From Sphagnum magellanicum (Eukaryota; Streptophyta; Sphagnopsida; Sphagnales; Sphagnaceae): 64,000 nucleotides of DNA. The stretch covers positions 15,164,590 through 15,228,589 of the forward strand of contig CM038921.1 in the NCBI GenBank assembly GCA_021904315.1, read 5' to 3'. The position numbers and the translations under genes are program-made. Shown here piece by piece: positions 36,509 through 47,515 of this stretch. The first letter of the stretch is position 1, and each line of letters begins with the position of its first letter. Below the pieces are notes generated by a model. The model ran no database searches, was not told where the DNA came from, and saw only the letters and a list, made by a program, of their open reading frames with translations.

Positions 36509-39500
36509 TTATGTGAGCACACAGATGTGTTTACAATGTGAACCTTGTAGATAGTAGGTAGGACCACTTGGCCTAGTGATTGGATCTTCTGTGTATGTGT
36601 CCATCCCTTTAACTGGGTAAGCTTGCACATCTGCAAGTGCTTCTCCTTCATACTCCACCACACTCTCCCAATTCTCATATGCGACTTTCACTAGCTTGTC
36701 CACATACACCTGTATACATACCAAAAAAATCACAAAAATTGCTAAGCGACTCCATTCTATCACATAGGCATATGATTAAGTTCTACAAGGTTAGTACTTG
36801 TTCACCAAATGTTTCAAGTTCAGACCTAGTAACAATACTATGATAATCCTTACCATGAATTAACACCAACATGTAACTATGAATTTGCAGCACATCACCA
36901 AAAAATGCTGATACTACCAGAGGACAAAGACTAGGTTGTTTAATCTGCATGCAATTCCTAGCTACTTTCATTATCCACCTGCATGGTCTCAAACCTTCTA
37001 TGCATGTACAGAATTGTACACCATATCTTGGTAGAGTCTTCAAAAGACTGCCAAAGACATCAAGTTCTCAAACATGGTGCAGTGGGAGGTCCTCTTCAAT
37101 CCAAATTTCCTACCTTCTCACTTTCAGAGAGAGAGTCAACAGACATGTATGAGCCATCAGCAATAAGCCCCATGAGCTGGAAGATGTTGTTGAAGATGAC
37201 ACCAATATTTTGATTGTCATCAGCATAGTAGACATGAAGCTTGCCCGATAAAATACATGTCTTGGCATGCTCCACTGTGCTATCCCACATTCTATTTGAC
37301 ATGCCACCACCCAAAATCTGGTCCAGAGAAACACATACTATATGAGAAGCCAAAGACTCCGATGCAAACAGAAGGTCTACCACTAATCATGCCTATCATA
37401 TAAGTTCACCAACTACTTGGAATACCAGCATTAACAATCAGAATATGTCCATACAAGAGTAGTGGTACAACAGGAACTTACATTCCGGAGTCGTTGTGGA
37501 TCCATGACAACCAATCGAAGAAAATCCTCAACTGTCCATAGGCCTGCCTTGTTGAGACGCTTATGAAAAGCACCATCCTTCCCTATCTTATCCAGTCGCC
37601 ACACCTCATCATGCAGTGCAGGCGGATAGTGTTTCTTGTACACTGCATCCACAAAGAATACACAAGAACAAAAGAACCAGACCTCATGAACAATTTGACA
37701 TCAAAACACTGGAGAGATGCAGGTTTTGAGTGGTGAAACTTGATCCATGCACAAACAAATATTAGTTCCGTCATTTCATTTCACTGGTTGACACCAACAA
37801 AGCAATTTTGGTGGGTATCATCAAAACATGCTCTCTGCTGGATAATTTGAAACTTTCTGTTGGAGTTCCAGGAATGGCTTACACAAGACTTGTCAATTAT
37901 CACCCGTGTATGCAGACAATACAGGCACTGAGCAATTGAAAACCACAGAATTCACAACATTGCATGCATGGCAGCCACTTGGTATGTTCCTCAAAGGCAG
38001 GGTATTCAGGATCAATAACACCTAAAACCCTAAGTTAACCTGCTTTATAAACACAACCTTGCACAAGTGATGAGGGAGTCTGTTGAAATCAATCACATGA
38101 CACAGTAGGCCCTACTTCAGGTAAACATCCTGTCTGTGACAATCAAAACCATTCATGAACTCTGGAACCAACTTCAGAAAGGAAGTAGCAAGAGAGTAAC
38201 GTACACTCTCCACGATGATCTTTCACAGTAAAGGCCTCAGTCACAGCTTCTCGGATCTGTAAACCATCCAAAATGCCTTCTGACACTTTCACCCCAATCC
38301 GAAACTTGCGACTGCGAATCCAGCTTGAATTGTCAGTGAATGTCAGCTCGCCTAGTATTGCTACTCCATTCTTGAGCGCAACAGATAGTTCTCCAGTGAG
38401 CAGTGGTCTTTTTCCATCTCGCTCCCGAACCACAGCATTCTCAAACTCCTCCTGAGACCAATTTTCTTCATCATCTGCAGCAAAGTCACCTTCCAGGACT
38501 ACAATATCAAGCTTTGCAGATGCTTCTGGACCTGAACTTACAATCTGGCCTGTATCAGCATCCAGTAATGCCACATGAATTCCAGATCCTTGCTCTCCGT
38601 CCACCTTGCTTCCAGTAAAAAGGGGCAATGCTAACTTGTTCCTGAACTGTAGCCGTAAATTCCGCTGGTTTGGCCCCTGTATCCTCTTTGGCAAAGACCT
38701 ATGACAGACAGTCCAACATTTAGCCCAGTTTTTTTCTCTGAAGCAAGTCAGAAACATTTGAGACAAGATGTTGCTAAACACTCAGGACAAATTTTAGAAA
38801 TTAAGGATAGTATGATTTATACCGGAACCCCACTTTGGGTGGTCGAAAGTTCACAAGTGCACGCTCAACCTCTTCTCCCACCTGTAGTTCACTCATACAT
38901 TTTTAACTTCTGGAGTAAATCAATAGGTTGAGCCTGAGTGCTAGAATAGATGAAGGAAGAGCAAACTAATAATTCCTTGGATCGAATCTTCCCTGTCTTT
39001 CACTACAAAGGCCATGTGCATCAAAAAAGAAGAATTGTCAAATAGAGAAATCACTAATATTGCTACAGTGTGCATACAACTCACTGGAATCAGATAGAAA
39101 AGGAATTCCACAAAATGATTGAACAGATGCTTACCACTTTGCGAAGTAACGGTTCCAAAGAGGAGCACACCTTTTGAAAACTATCAATCTTCACCGCCTC
39201 CACAATAACTCTGCAAGGCGGTCTGAAATTAGATGGACGTTTCTGTCATTTCTTAGGTAAGATTCCATAGATCTACCATGATGCAGTACATAACAACACC
39301 CCCCAATGTAGACTAGACAAACAACGTCCTGAGACAGCAATGAGCTTGGTTGAAAGGCTGGGAAACAAAGTCACAGGTGCTGCATGGTTACAGAATGTGG
39401 ATGGACTATTTGTTTGAAGACTGAATTTCCAAGATTCCTTAGGGTCAAATAGCTGGAAGAGAATGGTAAAAAAAGCTTCAAATGGAAGAAAATCAGACAC

Positions 39501-40198
39501 TAGCTGCATACAGAGTTCTGGTGTCCTAGAACATGTTGATAAGTCCTCAGAGAATTATATATCATCAAGCATGATATGTAATCTCTACAAGAAAGCTTGC
39601 AGATGAGGAGCTTCAAACTAGTGTAGGCTGCCACAGATCCATTTCCACATCAAGGTCCAGACAAGGAAATTTTATGGGGCTGTGCCAAGACCAAAATCAC
39701 ACTCTGTTCATCACAAACTCATGATCTACCATCTCTCTCACAGTTTCCAAAATTGCAACATTTATAAAACTTGGAGGAACGTATCCTTGTCTAGTTTAGA
39801 ACAAAGCGACTACTGTTGGCCTACGCTGAGAAATTTCCCCCAAAAAAGGAGCACAAACACGCATTAAACAAAAAAATGCATCCAGAAAAGGAGCTCGATA
39901 AGATATCTGCAAAGAGATCTAGAAATCAAAAGTTTACCGAAAGTGTATTCGATAGCCATGGAACAGGGGAAATATTTCTGCAAGGCGATTTTGAACTGTA
40001 GACCACAACAACTATTCACACACTTAAGGAAAAGAAACGTTCAAAATCACATCATATAAAGGTCAAGATTTGTATCAAAGAGGAGATTGTGAATCTGTTA
40101 AGTCTCACAAACCGTGCAAGTCCAGAACGAGGCCTCTTCTCATTCTCCACGCCCTCCCTTGCACCTTCCATCTCGAACGGCCGCTTCTCCCTAGCCAT
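36509..40198 (-). CDS. CBP60-family calmodulin-binding protein
   Basis: Seven exons with GT-AG sites join in frame: 40198-40113, 39210-39135, 38881-38823, 38698-38205, 37642-37482, 37317-37114 and 36709-36509, giving 426 residues. The N-terminus has EKRPRSGLA then [20 protein letters not shown] (residues 30-49), the usual CBP60 start. The conserved central domain (about 77-390) includes [73 protein letters not shown] and [13 protein letters not shown]60 proteins bind calmodulin, and several are nuclear DNA-binding regulators of salicylic-acid and immune genes; whether this one is such a regulator cannot be read from sequence. An in-frame ATG at 40255 would add 19 residues. The last exon could instead splice at 36544 (CAAG/GTTCAC). 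The 426-residue form is short for the family, so 3' exons may be missing. No lesion was seen. Confidence 0.9.
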
Positions 40199-40312
40199 CC
40201 CCGTCGCGTTTGTAAAGAACGCCAGATTGACCACTTTTCCGAAAAAATCCGCCACGAAAATACTTCCACGAGCTGTTCAAACAAACAAAGCCCTTTCGCA
40301 CGCTTGACAAGA

Positions 40313-40314
<2 letters not shown>

Positions 40315-40352
<38 letters not shown>
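40315..40352. repeat. CT microsatellite in the CBP60 5' flank
   Basis: About 19 uninterrupted CT units lie 117-154 bp upstream of the CBP60 start codon, probably in the promoter or 5' untranslated region. CT/GA tracts are common near plant transcription starts. Confidence 0.9.
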
Positions 40353-40355
<3 letters not shown>

Positions 40356-40422
40356 CCACGGGAACCTGACCTGCTGTTTGAAAATACCGGCGCAACGTTC
40401 AGCTGATCTGGAAGCACGATCT

Positions 40423-40454
40423 GGGCGGGGGCGGGGGCGGGGAAGCGGGGGAGA
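40423..40454 (+). promoter_or_regulatory. GGGGGC repeat with G-quadruplex potential upstream of CBP60
   Basis: The plus strand has GGGCGGGGGCGGGGGCGGGG followed by AAGCGGGGG, five G runs in about 32 bp. It lies about 225-255 bp upstream of the CBP60 ATG, on its template side. A structural or promoter role is inference. Confidence 0.55.
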
Positions 40455-40804
40455 GATTCCGGGAACTGATGTGGATACCGAATTGGAGCTGATGTTCAGA
40501 TCTCGGAAGCCTGCTGGAGAAGAAAAGATGATGAGAAGAGAAAAGAAACTCGTGCAGAGAAAAGGAAAGAAACAGGAATGTGGATATGGAAGTCACTAGA
40601 AATTGAGGAAAGGAAAGGATCTGAGGGAGCAAACTAAAGTGCAAAACAAACAACAGGAAAGAAACCACTGTGCAGAGCGCGCTTTCCTCCGCCACAAAAC
40701 ACCGGCACAAAGACCACCACAACAGAGAACAGTCGCAACAACAAACCAACTACACCACAACACAACAACAGACCACAACCAGCGAGTGACGGCAACCAAA
40801 GCGC

Positions 40805-41345
40805 GTCCCAAACATTCATCCTGATTCCCACTCGTTGGCCTTCTTTTCATCCATAAACACTTCCGGTCCCGAACATTCATCCCGCTCTTTGCCCTTCTTT
40901 TGCATTCTTCTCTTTATCGTCCAAGTGCACTTCCGTCCCAAACATTCATCCCACTATTTGCCCCTTTTTGCATCCTTTCCTTTATCATCCCAGTAAACTC
41001 CAGTCCCAAACATTCATCCTACTCTACGCTCCTGGTTTCATCCTTCTCTTTTTCATCCATAAACAATTCGGTCCCCAAATATTCATCCCACTTCTCAGCC
41101 TTCTTTTCGTCACTCTCTTTATCCTCGAAGTGCACTCCGGTCCCAAACATTCATTGCACTCTTTGCCCTTCTTTTCATCCTTCTTGTTATCATCCATGAA
41201 CACTCTGGTCCCAAACACTCATTCCACTCTTTGCCCTTCTTTTCATCCGCTTCTTTGTCATCCCAGTGCATTCCTTCCCAAACATTCATCCTCTATTTGG
41301 CCTTCTTTTCATCCTTCTCTTTATCATGCAAGAGATCTCCGGTCC
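40805..41345. repeat. Eight-unit minisatellite (61-69 bp period)
   Basis: Units begin GTCCCAAACATTCATCC (or close variants) at 40805, 40866, 40935, 41003, 41071, 41140, 41208 and 41275, and a partial one at 41342. The spacings are 61, 69, 68, 68, 69, 68, 67 and 67 bp. Each unit also holds TTTGCCCTTCTTTTCATCC. The array lies 0.6-1.15 kb upstream of the CBP60 start. The long Ser/Pro-rich open frames across it are by-products of the repeat. Confidence 0.92.
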
Positions 41346-41395
41346 CATGCGTTTGAGCCCAGTCAAAAAGTATAAAGCAGAAAGACGGCCGACCA

Positions 41396-41455
41396 CCCCT
41401 TTGCCCTCCTTCCCCTCACCCCCCGGCCCCCCGCCCCTCCCCCCACCCTTTGTCC
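41396..41455. repeat. C-rich tract
   Basis: About 60 bp are almost entirely C with a few T, A and G, including CACCCCCCGGCCCCCCGCCC. The complementary strand carries many G runs. It marks the edge between the GC-richer CBP60 side and AT-rich DNA. Confidence 0.7.
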
Positions 41456-41589
41456 CTTTATTTTTTCATTTTTTTGGGGGTGGTCATTTTATTTGGAAAC
41501 ATACCCCTCTGGATATGTTTTGCAGCTCCATCATTTGTTGACCTTGGGTACTATGAACCTTTGGGCTTTTGGAAATTGGGTTTATGGTG

Positions 41590-41665
41590 TATAGATTTAG
41601 AGGTTTTAGGGTCTAAGGTTTAAAGTTTTAGATTTTAGGGTTTAAGGTTTAAAGTTTTAAAGTTT
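41590..41665. repeat. Degenerate telomere-like TTTAGGG motifs
   Basis: The stretch carries TTTTAGGGTC, TTTTAGGGTTTAAGG and related GGTTTAAAG motifs. It looks like a short decayed interstitial telomere-type repeat. Only two exact TTTAGGG units are present, so this is a weak call. Confidence 0.4.
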
Positions 41666-41762
41666 CACAAGTAATTGAGCGGGCCGTGATTAACTATTTA
41701 ATGTTGGAGCACTTAAGTGGGTGACAAATATAAAAATGTGATGAAAATTCTTCCAAATTTTT

Positions 41763-41789
41763 GGGGTTGGGGTTGGGGGCGGGGGTGGG
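41763..41789 (+). repeat. G-rich tract with strong G-quadruplex pattern
   Basis: Five G runs of 3-5 bases are separated by TT, TT, C and T (GGGGTTGGGGTTGGGGGC, then GGGGGTGGG). The short loops fit a stable G-quadruplex. No gene adjoins it. Confidence 0.7.
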
Positions 41790-42200
41790 ATTATTTGACG
41801 ACTTTTTCTCCCCCAAAAAAAGGAAATATGCAACAAAATATTCCTCTCTATTATTATTTTTTTAAACCTCATTTGTGCAAAATTTCATACAAAAAAATAT
41901 GGATGCACTTAGCTTGTGATTGTTCATACCTATCAAAACAAATAAAGATTTTTCTTTCGTCGAGCACTTGGGATAGAGTCAAATAAGTCATTGAAAAGAG
42001 AACCTATGAAAATCGAAGATATCTAAGTGTGTCCTTGATCTATTTTATATTAATTAATTGGGGGTGCTTCATAAGTCCAACTCTTGTTTTTTTTGCAATG
42101 AGCCAATTGCAAGATTCTATCGAAAGTTCGAGTACTTCGCCCTTTGGTCCAGCTATTTACCTTTCAAAGGGGAGGACATTGGGCAAAAACATATGGGATT

Positions 42201-43120
42201 TAAGTGAGGTGCTATTGGGAACACCTTTGGGGAACACATTGGTAACATGATGGGAATTTGAAAGGAACATGTTGGGAACAAAGGGAAAATGAAAAAAAAT
42301 CCTCCCCCCCACCTCCCACCTCCCCACCAAAACCTTTTTTTATAAAAAATCAAGGCAATTTGAGTGAATGGTGAGCCTTCCCATTGGCTGCATGAAATTT
42401 CTATTTCTAAAATCGTCACCATTTTTGGCCTGGGCTAAAGGTTTGAAGGGTTTATGGGGGGGGGGGGGGGGGGGGACGCTAAAGGCTATTGGTACATTAA
42501 CTATATTGTTTTGAATATTTTGCAGGTATATGTTAGTATATTGTGACTCATATTAATTAGTTGTGGTGACCCCCAATGTTCTTTTTTTTTTGCCTTTTAC
42601 GATGGCCATCTTTTATTGACCCATCACAAAAAAATTATTCAACCTTTGAATCAGGTTTTTTTTTAAAAAAATCTTGTGGGTTTGAAATTTTTGTGATTTG
42701 TTTCCTTTTTTTAGCATTTAAAAATTAATTTACACTAAAAAAATTTTAAATTCCAAAATATTATGTCATCACATTGCAGAAACTCAACACAAAAAAAATG
42801 TTGTTTTGGAGAGTCCCAAAATAGACATGTTGTAATATTTTGGAACCCTAAACCCTTTGGCCTTCTTATACAAGTTACAAGAGTTTAACTTATGACAAAC
42901 AATATGAAAGAAAGTGAGGAGCTATTGGGAACATGGTGGGGAACACATTGGGAACGTCATGGGAACACATTAAGAACAACCAAAAAACCAACTTACGCCC
43001 CCACTCTCCCCCAAAAGAAAAAAAAACGTGAACCCTTTGGGGTCATGTTGCCTCGCCTCATTGGCTCCAAGATTTTTTTTTGCCTACTTGTGTTTTACCA
43101 TTTTGGCCCTAGGTTATGAC
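42201..43120. repeat. Diverged direct repeat pair with GGGAACAC units
   Basis: The motif GTGAGGTGCTATTGGGAACA near 42203 recurs as GTGAGGAGCTATTGGGAACA near 42914, about 710 bp apart. Each is followed by short GGGAACACATT repeats, a pyrimidine-rich block and similar sequence ending near TTTGGCC. This is a local duplication of roughly 250 bp. Confidence 0.6.
42456..42475 (+). repeat. Homopolymer run of 20 G
   Basis: Twenty consecutive G bases follow GGGTTTAT. Such a run is rare, and its length in the assembly may be unreliable. Confidence 0.9.
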
Positions 43121-43261
43121 AAGGCCATGAACTATGAGTGTATATTGAGATAACAATTCTCAATGCATACAATGAAATTCATGTAAATTTCTGCCAATTT
43201 TAATATGTGGTAATAAGATATTAATAAATTAAAAACCGCATCTATCAATAATTACATTTAA

Positions 43262-43475
43262 AGGTGCATTCACACTTGGTGTGAAGGACTCTAGTATTAA
43301 GTCCCCTAACACCAAGCTTAGTCATTTAGAACCTAAACCTATTTACCACGAAGATTTTATGTTAAGTTAACAATCGTTTAATATTAAACAATCAACATTT
43401 TAACAATGGGTACCACCGAAGATGCCACCTAGATTTTCACTTAACGTTGATTTAACATTAGGTGTGAATGCACCT
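43262..43475. mobile_element. 214-bp MITE with 14-bp TIRs and TAA target duplication
   Basis: The ends AGGTGCATTCACAC and GTGTGAATGCACCT are perfect 14-bp inverted repeats. TAA at 43259-43261 is repeated at 43476-43478. Size, TIRs and the 3-bp TAA/TTA duplication fit a Tourist/PIF-Harbinger-type MITE. It has no coding capacity. Internally it is AT-rich with some further inverted symmetry (GTTAAGTTAAC). Confidence 0.8.
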
Positions 43476-43633
43476 TAAGGATCTTTAAACCATAGTCCAT
43501 CATTTAAACTAGCTACATGTGATAATAAACATAAAAGTGTGACTTCAAATTGATTCAATATGTGACCAAGTCAATTGCTTTTGAATTTGATGAAACTAAG
43601 CTTCTCAATGGTATGTTGACTTGGAATCGTTAT

Positions 43634-44127
43634 TCATTAGACTCTCATAGTTGTAATCTTGTCCATTTTCACATCTATTATTTAAGTTCCTTGGATTGAA
43701 GTCAATTAAAAGTTGTTCAACGATTTCCACCCAAGTTTGTTTGTTCATTGTATTGTATTGTATTTGTAGCAATGTCGTAATTTGGAGATTGAGGTAACAA
43801 GGCTAATAATTGTTTCAAGAAGAGAGCTAGGATGTTGTTTTTTTCCAAATCATTGACGTTTTGGTTGGGTTCTAACCTAATATTCATTAGATTCTCATTG
43901 TCATAATCTTGTCCATTTCTACATCTATTATTTAAGTTTGTTGGATTGAAGTCAATTAAAAGTTGTTCAACAATTTCCATCAAGTTTGTTTGTTCATTGT
44001 ATTGTGTTCGTAGCAATTTCCTAATTTGGAGATTGAGGGAACAAGGCTAATAACTATTTCAAGAAGAGAGATGGGATGTTGTTTTTTCCAAATCATTGAC
44101 GTTTTGGTTGGGTTCTAACCTAATATT
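43634..44127. repeat. 250-bp tandem duplication
   Basis: Two adjacent copies start with TCATTAGA at 43634 and 43884 and share nearly all their sequence, including TTGGATTGAAGTCAATTAAA and GTTTTGGTTGGGTTCTAACC. The minus strand is open through both copies with a repeated NIRLEPNQNVNDLEKN segment. No family was recognised; it could be a fragment of a retrotransposon gag. Confidence 0.8.
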
Positions 44128-45664
44128 TTTTAATCCCCAAATCTTTTCTTCTTCCTTTTGTTTTGAAATGGTTTGCACAACATTGGTCCATTTGAGATAT
44201 GACACAATAACGATAATTTCCATTTTGTATTCCTTAGATGTTGTGGACATTGTTGTTATCAAATCAAATTGCTTTATTTCAATAGGATCCTCAAAAAAAT
44301 GGTCATTTTGCTAGTGTCAAGTCCAATAATGTTTGGCATACATCATGGAACAATGTTGAATACAATGTTTGTTTTGGTCAAGGATGCAAGTCGTTCATAG
44401 GGGGTTGGTATTTCCAAGTTTCCAACCACCTCTTCCCCCACTATTGTTAAGAGGACTATTGAAGTATTGCCCACTATTGTGAATTTGGACTCTAGAGGTC
44501 CTTGGTATGGAGTTTCATTAATCCTTCCTTGAGGATGCCGAAGTCATCCTGTTATCATGCTTCAAGGTTCTTGGCAATATTACAAAGGGGTTTGTGGAGA
44601 TTTGGGTGTTTTTTTAAAACATTAGTTTGAACATCACGTTGAAGGTGCCCCATATGAACCTTTGATGGAGTTTTTTTTTTTTTTTTAATGTGTTTTAATT
44701 CCATTGCAACATAAATTTCATCCTAACTACATTGTTTGATTTTTTCACTTTTCATCATCTCCTAGACAACCCTTTGCATTCATTAATACTAACTTGACCA
44801 TTTGAAATAAACATTTAATTATTTCAACAAACTATTCAAATGCAAGTCTCCAAACAACCAATTTACAACATATTGTCAACATTATTCTTTCAAGTTCATA
44901 ACATGTTCAATACTTGGTTAGTAATTTATATACCATAGTACCTTGGTAGCTTTGACACATGTTGAAATTTTTGCTTTGACAAATAGACTATTCCTAGAAA
45001 TTCAAGATTATCCTTCGCATGATTTTGTTCTTTTGATTTCTTTTAAAAATCGACATTTCTAAAAATAATATAATTATTATCCAAATTGCCAAGGTACTAC
45101 GGTATTGTTGAGTTGTATTTTTATTTACCATCACAATTTTTAAAATTTTACATGTCACATCCTCTCCTATAATTCAATTAGGAAACTAGTGGTTAAAATC
45201 ATTTGCACCAATATCAATGCTTTAATTATGTGAAATTCCAAAAAAAAACACATCTATTATACATTTATCACCTTTCAACAAGAATACAAATCAATATTCT
45301 ATAATTTTGAATTAAAACTATACCTAAGAAATCCAAAACAAAAAAGAAACAACACCAACCTTATTGAGTGTCAAAAAATAAAATGTATCCAAAAAAGAAA
45401 ACCTTGACAATTAATGACAACCACTTGGAAACCATTTTCAATAACATTCAACATGATTACATGCTGTAAAATACAATCTTTGAAGGTTTAAATATATTAG
45501 AATGTAATACATAAATCTATATTAAAAAGGTATTCTAATCTCCTTTTGATAATCCAAATTTATCCAAAAAATAACCATTTATTTTTTAAATTGTTAAAGT
45601 GCAAATAATATATGACCAACCAAATACATCAAGATGGCACCAACTTTTCCTTTTATACATTAAG
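44128..45664. other. AT-rich intergenic DNA
   Basis: No gene or repeat was recognised here apart from A/T homopolymer runs, for example the T run near 44671-44686. Confidence 0.4.
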
Positions 45665-45745
45665 AATGTTGCACCAAACATTTTAAATAATCATGTGTAA
45701 ACAATAAATTATTGCAAGATTATTTAAAATGTTTGGTGCAACATT
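45665..45745. repeat. Perfect 28-bp foldback with 25-bp loop
   Basis: The 28 bases at 45665-45692 (starting AATGTTGCACCAAACA) are the exact reverse complement of 45718-45745, with a 25-bp spacer. A transcript from either strand would form a perfect 28-bp hairpin. It could be a small MITE, a small-RNA precursor-like hairpin or a palindromic insertion. No flanking target duplication is evident. Confidence 0.85.
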
Positions 45746-47380
45746 TTATCTTGGTTTTTTTTTATGTTTGCTCTAGATTGACATATGAACTTTAATTCCA
45801 CATATAGGGGACTTTGTTCCATTTGTTGTCATGCTTTGGCATTGTGTCAAAAGAAGGAACCCATCCAAAATAATTGGAATACAAATAATTGAAAGAAGAA
45901 GTTGGTGATTCTTAGTGTTTGATCAATTAGTTAAAGAAGGAAAACTAACAAGTTGTATGTACCCATTATATAATGAAATGCATGAAATCTACATTAAGAC
46001 AAAAGGAGTAAGAGAAACCATGAACAAGGAAAGATGATTGAGATGATTTTTTGGATACTCATTGGACTGAAATGAACCTTTTTCATTTTTTTCTTTAATC
46101 TATTGAGTTGGATTCTCATAATATTGATTTTGATTTTGGCCAAACGAAAGTGAGGTTTCAATATAACATTTGAATGATAGACTTTTGCAACTATTTATGC
46201 ATGCATGGGTAGTACTAACAAGTATGGAAAAAATATTTAGAAAATTTATTATTAAAATTTAGAAAAAGATATCCACACAAGCACATTTTGAGACTATCCT
46301 TGTGGTGGGTGAATACACTTAGGGGGGTGGGGGAGGCGAAGGTGGGGGCATCTTGGGCACTTTCACAACATGTATGTAATGTATATTTTTGCAAAATCAT
46401 GTTGTATTTAATTTTGGGTTTCACTTTTTGTGTTTGGGCTTGAAATTTTTATTTTCACAAAGTTAATGATGTTTAATATTATTTGAAAAATAAATAAAAT
46501 TTAAAATTTTAATTTAAAAAATGGGTATATTTATGGTATATGTAATATAGTAAAGTTTATTTTTGTTTTTGGACTACATTAGGTTTGGGTTTGAATTAGT
46601 TAACTAAAAAATGTTTGAAAAATGAGAATTTAAAAAATGACCTACCTCACATATTTTGTCATTTTCCATTTGAAAATGATAGTTTATCAAAATGTTAATT
46701 TATCACATACTTCTGATTATTGCCCTTCAAAACACCCATTTATGATATGATAATTATCAAACTTTTCACATGGCTCACAAACTTATTCCAATCATATGGA
46801 ATCACAATGTTTAATAAATACTACAAATTTCATAAATACTAAAAATCATTTCTATCATTTTTTGAGTATATTTTCATTTTTTAATACATTGTGATGTATA
46901 AATTTGTTTAACACAAATATATTTTAACATCACATCATATTAGATTAAAAAGTGTATTTTTTTTTGGAATTTTGGGTTTTGACCTACCATAATATGCAAA
47001 AACATGTCATTTTGTGAAGATTTTTGACAATTTTATTCCATTTTTTACGATTTTAATGCACTAGATGTGCCAATAAAAGGGTTTCAAGTTTTGTTTAGAC
47101 ACCAAAAACAATGGAACCCTCCCCTTGGACCTGGCCTTGAGCACTTAAATGTTATAGTTGCAACTCAATTGCAATTAATGAACAATTAAAAGATTAACTC
47201 ATATGTTTTGTCTTTGAATCTCATGTTACAAACTATATAAATAAGGTTTGTTCTTTTATGTTTTCACATTTAAATATATGTGTCATTTTGGGATGAGTTG
47301 AACAAAGCTTAACCTAAAAGCGAACATAATTTTTAAAAAATAAATTCATAGCTATTCTTTAATGCATTTAGTATTGTGCT
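45746..47380. other. AT-rich intergenic DNA
   Basis: No recognisable gene, RNA or repeat unit was found. Confidence 0.4.
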
Positions 47381-47515
47381 TTCCTACCCACTTACCTACC
47401 TAGGTAAGTAAATAGGTCCTATTTATTTACCTAGGTAAGTAGGTAGGTCCTAGGTAAATATGTAGGTATGTAGGTCTTAAGACCTACCAACCTACTTACC
47501 TATGGTTATGTATGA
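47381..47515. repeat. Palindrome-rich TACC/GGTA repeat cluster
   Basis: TACC and GGTA tetranucleotides alternate, creating repeated CCTAGG-centred palindromes (ACCTACCTAGGTAAGTA, TTACCTAGGTAA) and a GGTCTTAAGACC palindrome. It differs from the 28.7-kb array in having both orientations interleaved. Confidence 0.7.

Noticed and set aside
40399-40880. Cys/Leu-rich minus-strand frames upstream of CBP60
   Set aside because: They arise from G/C-rich low-complexity promoter sequence and have no conserved motif.
40900-41375. 99- and 135-codon plus-strand frames
   Set aside because: They are the translation of the 68-bp minisatellite.
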